This document shows, piece by piece, positions 31,946 through 41,010 of a stretch of 64,000 nucleotides of DNA. Positions within the stretch are counted from its first letter, which is position 1; each line of letters begins with the position of its first letter. The notes beneath the pieces are model-generated. The model made no database searches, was not told where the DNA came from, and saw only the letters and a program-made list of their open reading frames with translations. The DNA is from Phytohabitans aurantiacus (GTDB lineage: Bacteria > Actinomycetota > Actinomycetes > Mycobacteriales > Micromonosporaceae): contig NZ_BSDI01000057.1 of the NCBI RefSeq assembly GCF_027923225.1, forward strand, positions 1 through 64,000. Reading direction: 5' to 3'. A program made the position numbers and the translations under genes.

Positions 31946-31964
31946 TTAGGTTAGGCTAACCACC
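31946..31964 (-). promoter_or_regulatory. IdeR/DmdR iron box upstream of the fec-type operon
   Basis: TTAGGTTAGGCTAACCACC matches 16 of 19 positions of the actinobacterial consensus TTAGGTTAGGCTAACCTAA. It is centred about 52 bases before the binding-protein start, the usual promoter location. Confidence 0.9.
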
Positions 31965-32093
31965 ACGGAGCGTTTTGGCCAGCGCGATGATCAGACTCAC
32001 TCCCAACCAACGCCCCGCCCGTCCTCTCCCCCGATGCCACCGCTCGCCCGCGACGGCGCGTCGCCACACCCGGTACGCCTCCCGACTCCCGCC

Positions 32094-32360
32094 GATCAAG
32101 GGCGAACGCACGCGGTTGGATCTCTCTTCGGCGCCGCGGCCGCCCCCACGCCAGCCCGGCACGGCGTGTCGCCACGCCCGCTACGCCGATCAAGGGCGTA
32201 TACACGCGGTTGGATCTCTCTTCCGCGCCGCGGCCGCCCCCAGGCCAGCCCGGCACGGCGTGTCGCCACGCCCGCTACGCCGATCAAGGGCGTATACACG
32301 CGGTTGGATCTCTTTCCGCGTGCATTCGTCCATGATCCATGCGATTGCCCTTGATCGGCT
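32094..32360 (+). repeat. GATCAAGGGCG dispersed repeat, expanded copy R6
   Basis: Three GATCAAGGGCG units start at 32094, 32188 and 32282, exactly 94 bases apart, followed by the closing CGTGCATTCGTCCATGATC arm and a GCCCTTGATC tail. The first two units carry GCGCCGCGGCCGCCCCC in place of the usual GTCCGCCCCCAGG junction. This shows local amplification of the 94-base unit. Confidence 0.85.
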
Positions 32361-32503
32361 CGGCTCGCGATCAAGCGCCGGCGCGAGGCCGCGCGCAGCC
32401 GCAGCCGGCCAGCCCCGGCCAGGTGGGCAGGCCGCAGCTTGGCAGCCCCGGCCAGGTGGGCGGGCCGGTCCCGGCGGGCCGGACGGGCCGCGGCGGACGG
32501 GCC

Positions 32504-32574
32504 GCGCGGGGCGCGGGGCGCGGGGCGCGGGGCGCGGGGCGCGGAGGGCGCGGAGGGCGCGGAGGGCGCGGAGG
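32504..32574 (+). repeat. Tandem array: five GCGCGGG then four GCGCGGAGG units
   Basis: The period switches from 7 to 9 bases partway, giving a pure G/C tract with A in the second block. It is noncoding. Confidence 0.8.
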
Positions 32575-32824
32575 GCGCATCTTCGGGGAAAATGCGCCCT
32601 CAACTCGCGTCCAACCCCAGCAAAAACCCGGATATCGCTGCAACCACAACCGCCGCGTGTCGGTGCCTGGCCGCACCGGGCAGGCCGCGCGTGGCCTCGG
32701 CGCGCGGCGCCCCAGCCAGCGCCTGCGCGCCCGCCCTCGGCCGACTCCGCCACACTGATCGCGAGAGCGCGAAAGGCCCAACCCGCGCGGGGAAAGCGCA
32801 CGCGAACAAGGCACAGCGCTGGCG

Positions 32825-32995
32825 CGGCACGCGCGCAAACCAGCACGGCACGCGCGCAAACCAGCACGGCACGCGCGCAAACCAGCACGGCACACGCGCA
32901 TAAGCGGCGCGGCACGCGCGCAAAGCAGCACGGCACGCGCGCAAAGCGGCGCGGCATGACCGAACAGAGGCACGGCATGACCGAACAGAGGCACG
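32825..32995 (+). repeat. Tandem array of 21-base units
   Basis: Units of CGGCACGCGCGCAAACCAGCA repeat with few changes, then shift to CGGCATGACCGAACAGAGGCA. With R6 and the 7/9-base array it fills 31965-33067. Open frames here on both strands are repeat translations, and no gene is supported. Confidence 0.8.
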
Positions 32996-33067
32996 GCGTC
33001 CGCGGTCAGAAGAGGCGGGGCAGAGGCGCGGGACGTGGGCGGGCGACGCCAGGCTAAGAGACGCGGG

Positions 33068-33751
33068 TTAGTCGAGCCAGTGGGCCTCGTCGCCCACGCG
33101 GACCTCGCCGGGCGTCTCGACGGCCGCGTACACGCCGAGTTTGTTGCCCAGCTCGCGGGCGACGTGGCGCAGTACCGCGCGGTCGTGCGGGACCGTCGTG
33201 GTCTCCTTGGTGATCATCACGCAGCGCTCGCACGGCATGGTGAACCGCAGCCGCATCCCGCCGATCGCCATCCGGCGGCCGGCCCAGCTCTCCTCGGGGT
33301 ATCCGGTCGCGCCCTCGTCTACCGCGCCGTCGAGCAGCAGGTTTGGCCGGAAGCGCGTGATGTCGACCGCGCTGTCGGGCAGGGCGGCGGCGATGCTGCG
33401 CAGCGTCGTCGTGGTCATCAGGTTCAGCGCGCCCTCGACCCAGTGCGTCGTGTGCGTGTCGAGGGTGACCTTCGCGTCGACGGCATCGCTGAGCAGGCTG
33501 TCGACGTCGGCTGCGTCGGAGCGGACCCGCCGGCCGTCTGGCAGGTGGAGCTCGACGACGCCGGGCTCGACGGTGACGGCCCGCACGCGCATGAGGCCCG
33601 GAACGTCGCCGGCCCACGTGTACTCGTCGCGATCGTCGCGGACGGCCATGCCCCGGTCTCCCTCGATGCCCATCATGCCGACCGCGACGGATTCGAGCCG
33701 TTCGCCGCCGATGGACTTCACCGGGTACCGCCAGAGCTGCTCAAGGTGCAT
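33068..33751 (-). CDS. MOSC domain protein with N-terminal MOSC_N barrel
   Basis: 227 residues. MHLEQLWRYPVKSIGGERLE is the MOSC_N opening. The MOSC core shows RFRPNLLLDGAVDEGATGYP, ESWAGRRMAIGGMRLRF and MPCERCVMITKETTTVPHDR, whose first Cys matches the conserved molybdopterin-linked Cys. Family members handle molybdenum cofactor sulfur or reduce N-hydroxylated compounds. No partner reductase is adjacent. Confidence 0.88.
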   Translation of the reverse strand: MHLEQLWRYPVKSIGGERLESVAVGMMGIEGDRGMAVRDDRDEYTWAGDVPGLMRVRAVTVEPGVVELHLPDGRRVRSDAADVDSLLSDAVDAKVTLDTHTTHWVEGALNLMTTTTLRSIAAALPDSAVDITRFRPNLLLDGAVDEGATGYPEESWAGRRMAIGGMRLRFTMPCERCVMITKETTTVPHDRAVLRHVARELGNKLGVYAAVETPGEVRVGDEAHWLD

Positions 33752-33807
33752 CCCGCGATTCTATCCACCAAACCCGCCCCCCACGGCCCGCCCCAACGGG
33801 AGACGCC

Positions 33808-34596
33808 CTACCCGCCCACACTCTCGTATCGACGCAATTCAATGCGCCACCACCCAAGAGCGGCCAAAAACAACGTCGCGCTGATGAGGGGAGACGCGAC
33901 GGCGACCCCGGCGGGCACCGGTAGCGACGATGTCTGTCCAGTGAGGACGGCGACCGGGAAGTACGCGCAGAACGCGATCGGGAGTACGAAGACGAACACG
34001 GCCCAGGCCAGGTTGGGCAGGATGTGCAGCGGGTAGTTGCCGAAGGCGGCCATCAGCTCCTCGGTCCACTCCTGCCACAGTTTGACGGTGGGACGGCGCA
34101 GCGCGAAGGCTCCCAGGACGGTTTGCAGAGCCACCTCCAGCAGGGTGGCGCCGACCACCGAGGCCACCAGATAGCCGATGCGCCACGGCGTCCAGTCGAT
34201 GTCCACCATCCGCACCGCGGCCGCGAACATGACGGCGACGACCGCCAGGCCACCGAACTCCGGCATGTGGAAATAGTTGAGCATCACCTGCCGGTACACC
34301 GGTAGCGGGCGCAGCAGAAAGGCATCGATCTTGCCGTCGGCGGTCAGCTCCGAGACCTGCCGCAGCCCGATGAAGAAACCGGAGGCGAAGGTGTGGCCAG
34401 CCAGCCGGACGCTCGCCACGAGCAGCACGTCACCGGCCGACCAGCCGCCGAGTCCGGGAAACCGGGTGATGACGACCGTGGCGAAGGCGACCACCGTCAC
34501 CTGCCAGATGATCCCGACAGCGATCATGAAGATGAAGTCGGTCCGGTACTCCAGCGCCGCCTTGATGGACAGCTTGATGAACCGCAGCGTGAGCAC
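33808..34596 (-). CDS. ABC-2 family exporter permease (second subunit)
   Basis: 262 residues with six hydrophobic helices. It opens KLSIKAALEYRTDFIFMIAV, has a KIDAFLLRPLPVYRQVML coupling-type segment, and ends near FLAALGWWRIELRRYESVGG. It belongs to the DUF990-like ABC-2 group seen in pairs with a single ATPase. It starts three bases after the partner permease stop. The exported substrate is unknown. Confidence 0.82.
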   Translation of the reverse strand: MLTLRFIKLSIKAALEYRTDFIFMIAVGIIWQVTVVAFATVVITRFPGLGGWSAGDVLLVASVRLAGHTFASGFFIGLRQVSELTADGKIDAFLLRPLPVYRQVMLNYFHMPEFGGLAVVAVMFAAAVRMVDIDWTPWRIGYLVASVVGATLLEVALQTVLGAFALRRPTVKLWQEWTEELMAAFGNYPLHILPNLAWAVFVFVLPIAFCAYFPVAVLTGQTSSLPVPAGVAVASPLISATLFLAALGWWRIELRRYESVGG

Positions 34597-34599
34597 CGG

Positions 34600-35406
34600 T
34601 CAGCCTCCCTGCACGACGACCTGGCGGTCGGCGCGTCGCCAGAACCGGCGCAACACCAGCGCGAGCAGGACGATCCAGATGACCTGGACAAGTACGTAGT
34701 GGCCGGCGTCGGCTGGCGGGATGCGGCCGACGTAGAGAGACAGCGGCACGTGCAGCGAGCTTTGGAACGGCAGCCACGACGAGAGCGTCTGGAACCAGCC
34801 GGGGAAGAACCACAGTGGCGCGATGGCACCGGCGAACAGGTTCTGGGTCAGGTTGATCATCGCGCCGACGCCGAAGTTGTTCAGCGTCCAGAAGCAGGCC
34901 ACGTCGACCAGAGCCAGCAGGTAGTAAAGCACCATCTGGCCCAGGACGAGGGTGAGCAGAAACAGCCCGGCCGCCGTCTTCGACGCCGGGCCTTCGACCA
35001 GACCGATCAGGCGGCAGACCGTGTACGCCGCCGCGGCCCACGCCAGCCCGTAGAGCTGGTCGCCGACCGCGCGCACCCAGTGGTACCGCTGGGGATCGAC
35101 GGGGCGCAGATACCAGTACACGATGCTGCCGGTGCGGACGTGCTGGCGCACGGTGTCTCTGGCCAACCCGCGATCGGGCCCGCGCAGCCGCCCGTAAAGG
35201 GTGGCCAGCACGGCGTAGGTGACGGCCTGCCCGCGGTCCATGCCCGCGTTGAACGACACCGTCGCGTACAGCGCTGTCCACAGGCACCAGGTCAGGAAGA
35301 CCTGTGTGGACAGTTGCGTGACCACGCCCGCGAGGCGGCCCGGATGGTGGGTTTCATAGAGTACCGACCGCCGCGCGATCCGCCAGCCCTGTGCCAGCTC
35401 GCTCAC
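34600..35406 (-). CDS. ABC-2 family exporter permease (first subunit)
   Basis: 268 residues with six hydrophobic helices: TQLSTQVFLTWCLWTALYAT at the front and YVLVQVIWIVLLALVLRRFW at the end. GSIVYWYLRPVDPQRYHWVR parallels the LLRPLPVYRQ segment of the partner and may contact the ATPase. It overlaps the ATPase stop by four bases, so production is coupled. Confidence 0.82.
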   Translation of the reverse strand: MSELAQGWRIARRSVLYETHHPGRLAGVVTQLSTQVFLTWCLWTALYATVSFNAGMDRGQAVTYAVLATLYGRLRGPDRGLARDTVRQHVRTGSIVYWYLRPVDPQRYHWVRAVGDQLYGLAWAAAAYTVCRLIGLVEGPASKTAAGLFLLTLVLGQMVLYYLLALVDVACFWTLNNFGVGAMINLTQNLFAGAIAPLWFFPGWFQTLSSWLPFQSSLHVPLSLYVGRIPPADAGHYVLVQVIWIVLLALVLRRFWRRADRQVVVQGG

Positions 35407-36392
35407 GCGGTCACGGCCGCACGCTTGCGATAGACGGCGGCCATGATGTCTTCCAGGTCGTCGCCGTGCGTCTCCAGGTCGGTCACGTCGTCTCTGTCCA
35501 GAAGGGACCGCATCAGCTCGCGCTTGGCGGTCGGGTCGACGCCGGCGAACACGTGGGCGTCACCCACCTTCTCGCCGGGCCCGGGGATGCCTGGCGGCAC
35601 CTCGCCCGTCGCGAACGTGACCCTGACCTTCCATCCGGACCCGTACTCCTTCTGCAGCTCGGCCAGGCCACCGTCGTAGACGACCCGGCCCTCGTTCACG
35701 AGCAGCACCCGCCGGGCGAGGCGGGCCACCTCGGCCATGTCGTGCGTGGTCAGGATGACGGTGCGGGACCGCTGCTCCACCTGGTACCGGATGAACTCGC
35801 GGACCTGTTCCTTGGCGACGGCGTCCATGCCGATGGTCGGCTCGTCGAGGAAGATGATCGGCGGGTCGTGCAGCAGCGCGGCGGCCAGGTCGCAGCGCAC
35901 CCGCTGCCCGAGTGACATCTGTCGCGGGCGCCGCTGCCAGAAGCTGGCCAGTTCGAGCAGCCCGTCCAGTTCCTCCAGCCGCGTGCGGTACGCCTCCTGC
36001 TCGATCTTGAAGATGTCGCGGAGCATCGTGAACGACTCGACCGCCGGCAGGTCCCACCACAGCTGCGTACGCTGGCCGAACACCGCGCCGATCCGCCGCG
36101 CGTTCACCTTGCGGTCGAGGTGCGGCACCTGCCCGGCGACCCGGGCCTCGCCGTCGCTGGGCACCAGTACCCCGGCGAGCATCTTGATGGTGGTCGACTT
36201 GCCGGCGCCGTTGGGCCCGAGCAGGGCGAGCAGTTCGCCGCGCGCGACGCTGAACGACACCTCCTCGACCGCGACGGTGTCGGCGCGCTCGGGCGCCACG
36301 AGCGACCGCAGCGCACCCACGAAACCGGGCCGGCGCACCGAGGTGGTGAAGACCTTGCGCAGTCGCCGCGCCTCGATGGCTGGGCCGTCCAT
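35403..36392 (-). CDS. ABC-2 exporter ATPase
   Basis: 329 residues. Walker A LGPNGAGKSTTIKMLAGVL, Q-loop GAVFGQRTQLWWDLPAVESF, signature MSLGQRVRCDLAAALLHDPP (LGQR in place of SGGQ), Walker B IIFLDEPTIGMDAVAKEQ and switch ILTTHDMAEVARLARRVL are complete. The MSLGQR variant and the long N-terminal insert VRRPGFVGALRSLVAPERAD fit the COG4586-type group. A C-terminal domain of about 80 residues follows. First gene of the three-gene exporter operon. Confidence 0.9.
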   Translation of the reverse strand: MDGPAIEARRLRKVFTTSVRRPGFVGALRSLVAPERADTVAVEEVSFSVARGELLALLGPNGAGKSTTIKMLAGVLVPSDGEARVAGQVPHLDRKVNARRIGAVFGQRTQLWWDLPAVESFTMLRDIFKIEQEAYRTRLEELDGLLELASFWQRRPRQMSLGQRVRCDLAAALLHDPPIIFLDEPTIGMDAVAKEQVREFIRYQVEQRSRTVILTTHDMAEVARLARRVLLVNEGRVVYDGGLAELQKEYGSGWKVRVTFATGEVPPGIPGPGEKVGDAHVFAGVDPTAKRELMRSLLDRDDVTDLETHGDDLEDIMAAVYRKRAAVTA

Positions 36393-36468
36393 CGCTACCT
36401 CCGGATTCCCGCCACCGTTAGTGGATCAAGGAAGAGGGAGGCAGTCTGCCACAGCGGCGCGCTTTATC

Positions 36469-38517
36469 TCAACCCTTATACGATGGGGCTGCGGAGAGCC
36501 ACTGGACGACCTCCGGGCCGGGCATCGGGTGCGCGGCGATCCAGCCCTGGATCAGCGTGCATCCGGCCTCGGCGAGGAGCTGCCGCGTGTACTCGTTCTC
36601 CACGCCCTCGGCCACGGTGCGGATGCCGAGCGTCCGGGCCATCTCCACAATGGAGCGTACGATCGCGGCGTCGTCCCGGTTGTCGGCCATCCCGCTGACG
36701 AACGAACGGTCGATCTTGATTTCGCTGATCGGCAGGCGGCGCAGGTGCTGCAGCGACGAGTACCCGGTGCCGAAGTCGTCGAGCGAGACCGCGACGCCCA
36801 GCGCGGCGATCCGGTTGACGGTGGCCTGTACCCTGCTGGGATCCGCGAGCAGCGCGCTCTCGGTGATCTCCACCTGTATCCGATCCGGCGGCACGTCCCG
36901 CTCGTCCAGCCGCCGGGCCAGGTGGGTGGCGAGAGCGTCGCTGTACAGGTCACGGACGCTCACGTTGAGCGAGGCGCGGATCGCCAGCCCGTCGCTTCGC
37001 CACGCCGCCAGCTGCGCCGTGACGTCGTCGATGACCCTCATGGTGATCTGCTGCATGACCGAGCTGTGCTCGGCGACGCTGAGCAGGTCGCGCGTGGGCA
37101 CCGGCCCGTGTACCGGATGGCACCAGCGCAGCAGCGCCTCCACGCTGTGCGTCTCGCCCGTCGCGAGCGACACCTGGGGCTGGTAGTGCATGGCGATCTG
37201 CTCCGGCCGCCGGGCGGTCAGCGCGTCCCGGAAGTCGGTGAGCAGCTTCAACCGCTCGGGGCTGTTCTGGTCGGCCCGCGCCAGGTACGTCGCGACCGCG
37301 TCGCCGCGCTGCTTCGCCTCGTACATCGCCACGTCGGCGTGGCGCAGCAGGGTGGGAAAGTCCTCACCGTCCGAATAGGACGCGATGCCCAGCGAGGCGG
37401 TGACGTCGATCTGGAGCCGGTCCAGCCGCACCGGTTCAGCCAGCGCGTGCACGACCGTGTCCGCCACCCGCTCCGCCTCCTCGGGCGTGTCGGTGACGAG
37501 CAGGATGGCGAACTCGTCGCCGCCGAGCCGCGCGACGATCGCCTCCGGCGGCTGCACCGCCGAGATCCGCTGGGCCACCGCGATCAGCAGCCGGTCGCCG
37601 ACGTCGTGGCCGAGCGTGTCGTTGACGTGCTTGAAGCGGTCGAGGTCGAGCATCAGCAGCGACGGCGTCGCCGGGCCTCGCGCGCCGTCCGGCGACACCT
37701 GCCGGCTGGCCGCCAGCAGGTCGCGGAAGCCGGCACGCAGGCCGGTACGGTTAGCCAGTCCGGTGAGCGGGTCCAGGCGGGCGGCCCGGTCCCGTTCGGC
37801 GGACAGTCGCGCCATCCGCTGGACGGCCAGCAGCGGCACGAAGATCAGCGGCAGGAACCCCACGTTGATGTGCGCGGCGACGGCCAGCACCGGGCTCAGC
37901 AGGAGCAGGGAAGCCTTGAACAGCAACTGGTTGCCCAGTGCGTGGGTCAGGCCCCGGGATCGGGCGGGCAGGCCGCGCAGCACCGAGTGGCCGTACTCCA
38001 GCACCGCGTACGCGACGAGCCAGGCCGCGACCGCCCCCACGACGGTGAGCGCGTCGGTGACGATGTTGGTCGGCCCGTCGCGCTCGAAAGGGTCCGGTTG
38101 TCCCAGCCACAGCACCGCCGCGGCGGCCACGAACGCGAGCGTGTACTGCCCCCACGCCTTGACGCCGTCGACCATCGGGGCGTGCAGCTTCCACCGCACC
38201 AGCGCCACCGCGAGCGCCTGCGCCGCGATCGCCGGGCCGAGACCCCAGCAGAGCAGGATCGCGAAGGTGAAGCAGATCGTGGGGCACACGATCATCTGTG
38301 GTCGGCCGGGCGCGGGCGACTCGATGAAGGCCAGGCCGCCGGCCAGTACGGCGAGGACGGTCATCAGCCACATCGAGGGATACCTGGTGGCCGTCTCGAC
38401 CACGTGCCCGGCGGTCAACGCCATCACCACCACGGCCGCGCCGCCGGTAGCCACCGTGTAGAGCCGCAGGAGCCGTTGCCTCGTCCATCGGCTCCTCGCC
38501 ACGGTCGCCACCGCCAC
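36469..38517 (-). CDS. Membrane GGDEF-EAL cyclic di-GMP protein
   Basis: 682 residues from the GTG at 38517, which follows GAGGGGG; a GTG at 38580 would add 21 residues. Six or seven hydrophobic helices (about 20-250) form a membrane sensor. The GGDEF domain has DPLTGLANRTGLRAGF, DLDRFKHVNDTLGHDVGD and an intact RLGGDEFAIL. The EAL domain has SVEALLRWCHP, NVSVRDL, VEITESALL, DDFGTGYSSLQHLRRLPISE (loop 6) and KIDRSFV. Both catalytic motifs look usable, so it may make or degrade cyclic di-GMP. No I-site RxxD is obvious before GGDEF. Confidence 0.9.
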   Translation of the reverse strand: MAVATVARSRWTRQRLLRLYTVATGGAAVVVMALTAGHVVETATRYPSMWLMTVLAVLAGGLAFIESPAPGRPQMIVCPTICFTFAILLCWGLGPAIAAQALAVALVRWKLHAPMVDGVKAWGQYTLAFVAAAAVLWLGQPDPFERDGPTNIVTDALTVVGAVAAWLVAYAVLEYGHSVLRGLPARSRGLTHALGNQLLFKASLLLLSPVLAVAAHINVGFLPLIFVPLLAVQRMARLSAERDRAARLDPLTGLANRTGLRAGFRDLLAASRQVSPDGARGPATPSLLMLDLDRFKHVNDTLGHDVGDRLLIAVAQRISAVQPPEAIVARLGGDEFAILLVTDTPEEAERVADTVVHALAEPVRLDRLQIDVTASLGIASYSDGEDFPTLLRHADVAMYEAKQRGDAVATYLARADQNSPERLKLLTDFRDALTARRPEQIAMHYQPQVSLATGETHSVEALLRWCHPVHGPVPTRDLLSVAEHSSVMQQITMRVIDDVTAQLAAWRSDGLAIRASLNVSVRDLYSDALATHLARRLDERDVPPDRIQVEITESALLADPSRVQATVNRIAALGVAVSLDDFGTGYSSLQHLRRLPISEIKIDRSFVSGMADNRDDAAIVRSIVEMARTLGIRTVAEGVENEYTRQLLAEAGCTLIQGWIAAHPMPGPEVVQWLSAAPSYKG

Positions 38518-38698
38518 GCCTACCCCCTCAACCGCCCATGCCCCCTGACCGGCCCAAAGAGTAACCCGAACAATACTCACCGCAACGCCATATGAGCTGT
38601 TTATGCCTCGATAGCCGGATATCTACTCGCTCACCTCATGACCTTCCGCATGCAGTCGCGCGGGCCGTCCGGGCGTCTGAATAGGTGAACCGGAAACC

Positions 38699-39697
38699 AT
38701 GAGGAGATTCCAGACGTGCGTGATGCGGAACGTGACGAGTTCAGGCAGTTCGTCGTCGCCCGGGGCGGCGGGCTGGGATCCGGCGCCGCCCACCACCTCG
38801 CCCGCGTCGCCCGAGCCGCGAAACGTGCCGTGGCAGGTGCTCGACCCGAAGACCGGCCGGTACCGCGACGTGAATGTCGGCGCGGTCACCACCCCCACCG
38901 CCGACCTGCGGTACGCGATGGTCGCACCCCTGGGCGAGTCCTTGAACCGGATCGGTCGCTACGAGACCACGACCGGGAAGATCCGCTGGTACGACCTGCC
39001 GTTCGAGGTCTCCGGCGCGTACATCTCGCCGGACGGGCGGCACGCGGCGGTCCTCCACTACGGCTGGATTGGCCAACCGACGAGCGGCCCGGAGATGGCG
39101 GTCGTCGACCTGACCACCGGCCAGGTGAAGCCCTTCGAGCTGGACGCGGCCACCCTGTCCGCCGCGTGGACGACGCTGGATGGCCCCGACGGAACCGTCT
39201 TCGACGTGCCCCAGCTGCCACTGTCCATGGTGTCCTGGAAGCCGGACAGCCGGCATTTCACGTTGGGCAACGTGATCCTCGATCTCGATGGCCGCAGGAC
39301 CGGTGTGCTGCCGGTGCCGGCCGGCACGCTGATGCTGGGCTTGGCTCCCGACGGCGCGGGCGTCCTCGTCAACCCCGGCAAGAAGGCCGGCACCTTCGCC
39401 CTCACCGACCGCGCCGGCGGGCTCGCCCGCGAGGTCACCGTCACCTGGCCCTGCCCGTCCGACCCGCCCTGCCCCAACTGGGCGCCGACCTTCATCGGCT
39501 GGCGCGGGCCCGACCAGATCCTCATCTGGCACTCCCCCGCGCCGGACAAGTCGGACGCCACCATCGAGGCACTCGACCTGCGCACCGGCACCCGCGAGAC
39601 GGTCCACCACATCGGCGGCAGCCCGACGATCGATCGGATCATCATCGCGTCCTCCGCCCACCTGTCCGACCGGGCAAGGAAGACAACCGCGTTCTGA
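38699..39697 (+). pseudogene. Beta-propeller protein gene fused out of frame to a sigma-factor start
   Basis: The frame from about 38785 to 39697 encodes a propeller-like domain (VLDPKTGRYRDVNVGAV, ISPDGRHAAVLHYG, VVDLTTGQVKPFELD, ALDLRTGTRETVHHI) after a Pro/Ser-rich linker PAPPTTSPASPEPRNVP. That linker normally follows a membrane helix, which is absent. A well-placed GAGGAG serves the GTG at 38716 in another frame, whose product begins VRDAERDEFRQFVVARGGGL, the opening of SigE-family sigma factors. Such sigma genes often precede propeller genes, so a deletion probably joined the sigma start to the propeller. The ATG at 38699 could still express a leaderless-domain product. Confidence 0.55.
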
Positions 39698-39953
39698 GCT
39701 GCCGCGACGCCCGCCGCGCGCAAGACCGTCGCTCCCGCGGCCTCCCCCTCCGCGCCTACACAACCCACGCGGGCGAAGCAACAAATCCCTGATATCGCGG
39801 CTTCCGGATGCCGCCGAGGCGACAAAAACAGGGTTTCTGACGCCTCAGCCACGGCCGGACGGCGAGGCGCCGACAAGCGCAGAGCGTGACCACACGCGGC
39901 GGGTGAGGCCGCGGGAGCAACGGCATGGCGCACGACGAACGTCGCGGTAGCTC
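39696..39953. repeat. Element B copy 2 with inverted ends
   Basis: The left end (GAGCTGCCGCGACGCCCGCC at 39696) and right end (complement, 39904-39953, ending GTCGCGGTAGCTC) are inverted copies of the 9867 repeat. They enclose about 150 bases holding AAATCCCTG and CAGGGTTT arms. The left end overlaps the propeller stop. The layout is MITE-like, between converging genes. Confidence 0.65.
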
Positions 39954-39956
39954 ACA

Positions 39957-40442
39957 TCACAGGTGCTCGGTCGTGACGCCGTGCCGGTCGGCCAGCCGCT
40001 GGGCGATCAACGAGCGGTGGCAGGCCGCGGGGTCGGCCTCGACACAGAGCAACGCCGCGGTCCCGCCGCCCGGCAGCGCCGACACGATCGGCGTGAGGTC
40101 GGCGCGGTCGAGGATCTCGGTGGTGTAGCGGCGAATGTACTCGGCCGCCAGCTCGCGGCGCGTGCGCTTGCCGACCCCTCGGCGGTCGTCGTCGGCGTAC
40201 TGGAGCTGGCGCAGCTCGGTGGTCGGGGCGAGCTCGGCGTGGTGTTCGTAGGCGATCCCGGCACCGGCGAGGGCCGCCTGCAACCGGAGCGAGTTCGCCC
40301 AGGCGTACTCGGGTCCGCGCACACCGCGGCGCTGGCGCACGTCGAGCAGCAGGCGGACGTCCGCGTCCCGCAGCCGTCGCAGGAAGGACTCGACGTCGAA
40401 GCCGTAGACGCCGATCGTCACGATTGTGCGCACTGCGATCAC
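39957..40442 (-). CDS. DUF488 family protein
   Basis: 161 residues. VRTIVTIGVYGFDVESFLRR opens the domain, followed by VRLLLDVRQRRGVRGPEYAW, YEHHAELAPTTELR and AALLCVEADPAACHRSLIAQ, the CxExDPxxCHR block typical of DUF488. Biochemical function is unknown. The GTG at 40442 sits close to AGAGGA; a second GTG nine bases later is possible. Confidence 0.82.
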   Translation of the reverse strand: MIAVRTIVTIGVYGFDVESFLRRLRDADVRLLLDVRQRRGVRGPEYAWANSLRLQAALAGAGIAYEHHAELAPTTELRQLQYADDDRRGVGKRTRRELAAEYIRRYTTEILDRADLTPIVSALPGGGTAALLCVEADPAACHRSLIAQRLADRHGVTTEHL

Positions 40443-40451
40443 CCATCCTCT

Positions 40452-40486
40452 CGCTACTCGTGCCGGACCGGCCGGCACGAGTAGCG
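40452..40486 (-). terminator. Strong hairpin below the RidA gene
   Basis: Arms of 15 bases starting CGCTACTCGTGCCGG pair perfectly around ACCGG. It lies between the RidA stop and the DUF488 start on the minus strand, so it would end RidA transcription. Confidence 0.7.
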
Positions 40487-40500
40487 CACCGGAGGTCACG

Positions 40501-40902
40501 TCACGCGACGGCGGTGCCTTCTAGTTCGACCAGTTGGCCGGGGATCGCCAGCCGTGTCACCCCGAGCATCGTGGTGGTCGGGGCCACCCGGGCGGCGCCC
40601 AGCCGCGACGCCAGCACACCGTAGTGCGGGAACAGCTGGTCGACGTCGGTGGTGTAGACGTTGAGCCGGACGAGGTTCGCGAGGGACATGCCGGCCTCGG
40701 CGAGCACGGCCTCCAGGTTGTCGAGGCTCAGCGCCAACTGCGCCGCCATGTCACCATCGTGCTGGGGCTTGCCGTCGGCGCTCATCGCGGTCTGCCCGGA
40801 GCAGTACAGGGTCCGGGTGTGCCCGGAGACGATCTCACCCTGGTTGAAACCCATCTCGACGGACCACGTCACCGGGTTGACCGCCGTTCGTTCCACTGCC
40901 AC
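40501..40902 (-). CDS. RidA/YjgF family protein
   Basis: 133 residues from the GTG at 40902 (GGAG nine bases upstream). LYCSGQTAMSADGKPQHDGD, LSLDNLEAVLAEAGMSLANL and VRLNVYTTDVDQLFPHYGVL carry the RidA fold motifs, including the Arg of the VRLNVY segment used in enamine deaminases. GVTRLAIPGQLVELEGTAVA is a standard ending with the E-x-E-x-x-A motif. It is divergent from a WYL regulator with a 7-base inverted repeat between them. Confidence 0.88.
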   Translation of the reverse strand: MAVERTAVNPVTWSVEMGFNQGEIVSGHTRTLYCSGQTAMSADGKPQHDGDMAAQLALSLDNLEAVLAEAGMSLANLVRLNVYTTDVDQLFPHYGVLASRLGAARVAPTTTMLGVTRLAIPGQLVELEGTAVA

Positions 40903-40971
40903 AACCGCTCCATTCGATTCATTGAGAGTAAGGACGTCTTCGACGCCGTCGTGGCGAGCCTGCCAACAAAT

Positions 40972-40990
40972 CACGACATCCTGTGTCGTG
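40972..40990. promoter_or_regulatory. Operator candidate between RidA and the WYL regulator
   Basis: CACGACA (40972-40978) and TGTCGTG (40984-40990) form perfect inverted arms around TCCTG. The site ends 20 bases before the WYL start and lies 70 bases from the RidA start. Confidence 0.55.
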
Positions 40991-41010
40991 TATTCCTGTA
41001 AAGTTTTCGG

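Noticed and set aside
32190..33057. Several open frames over the repeats on both strands
   Set aside because: Their translations are periodic (RACRAGL, ARAQTSTA) and mirror the 21-, 9- and 7-base tandem arrays. No ribosome sites or domains.
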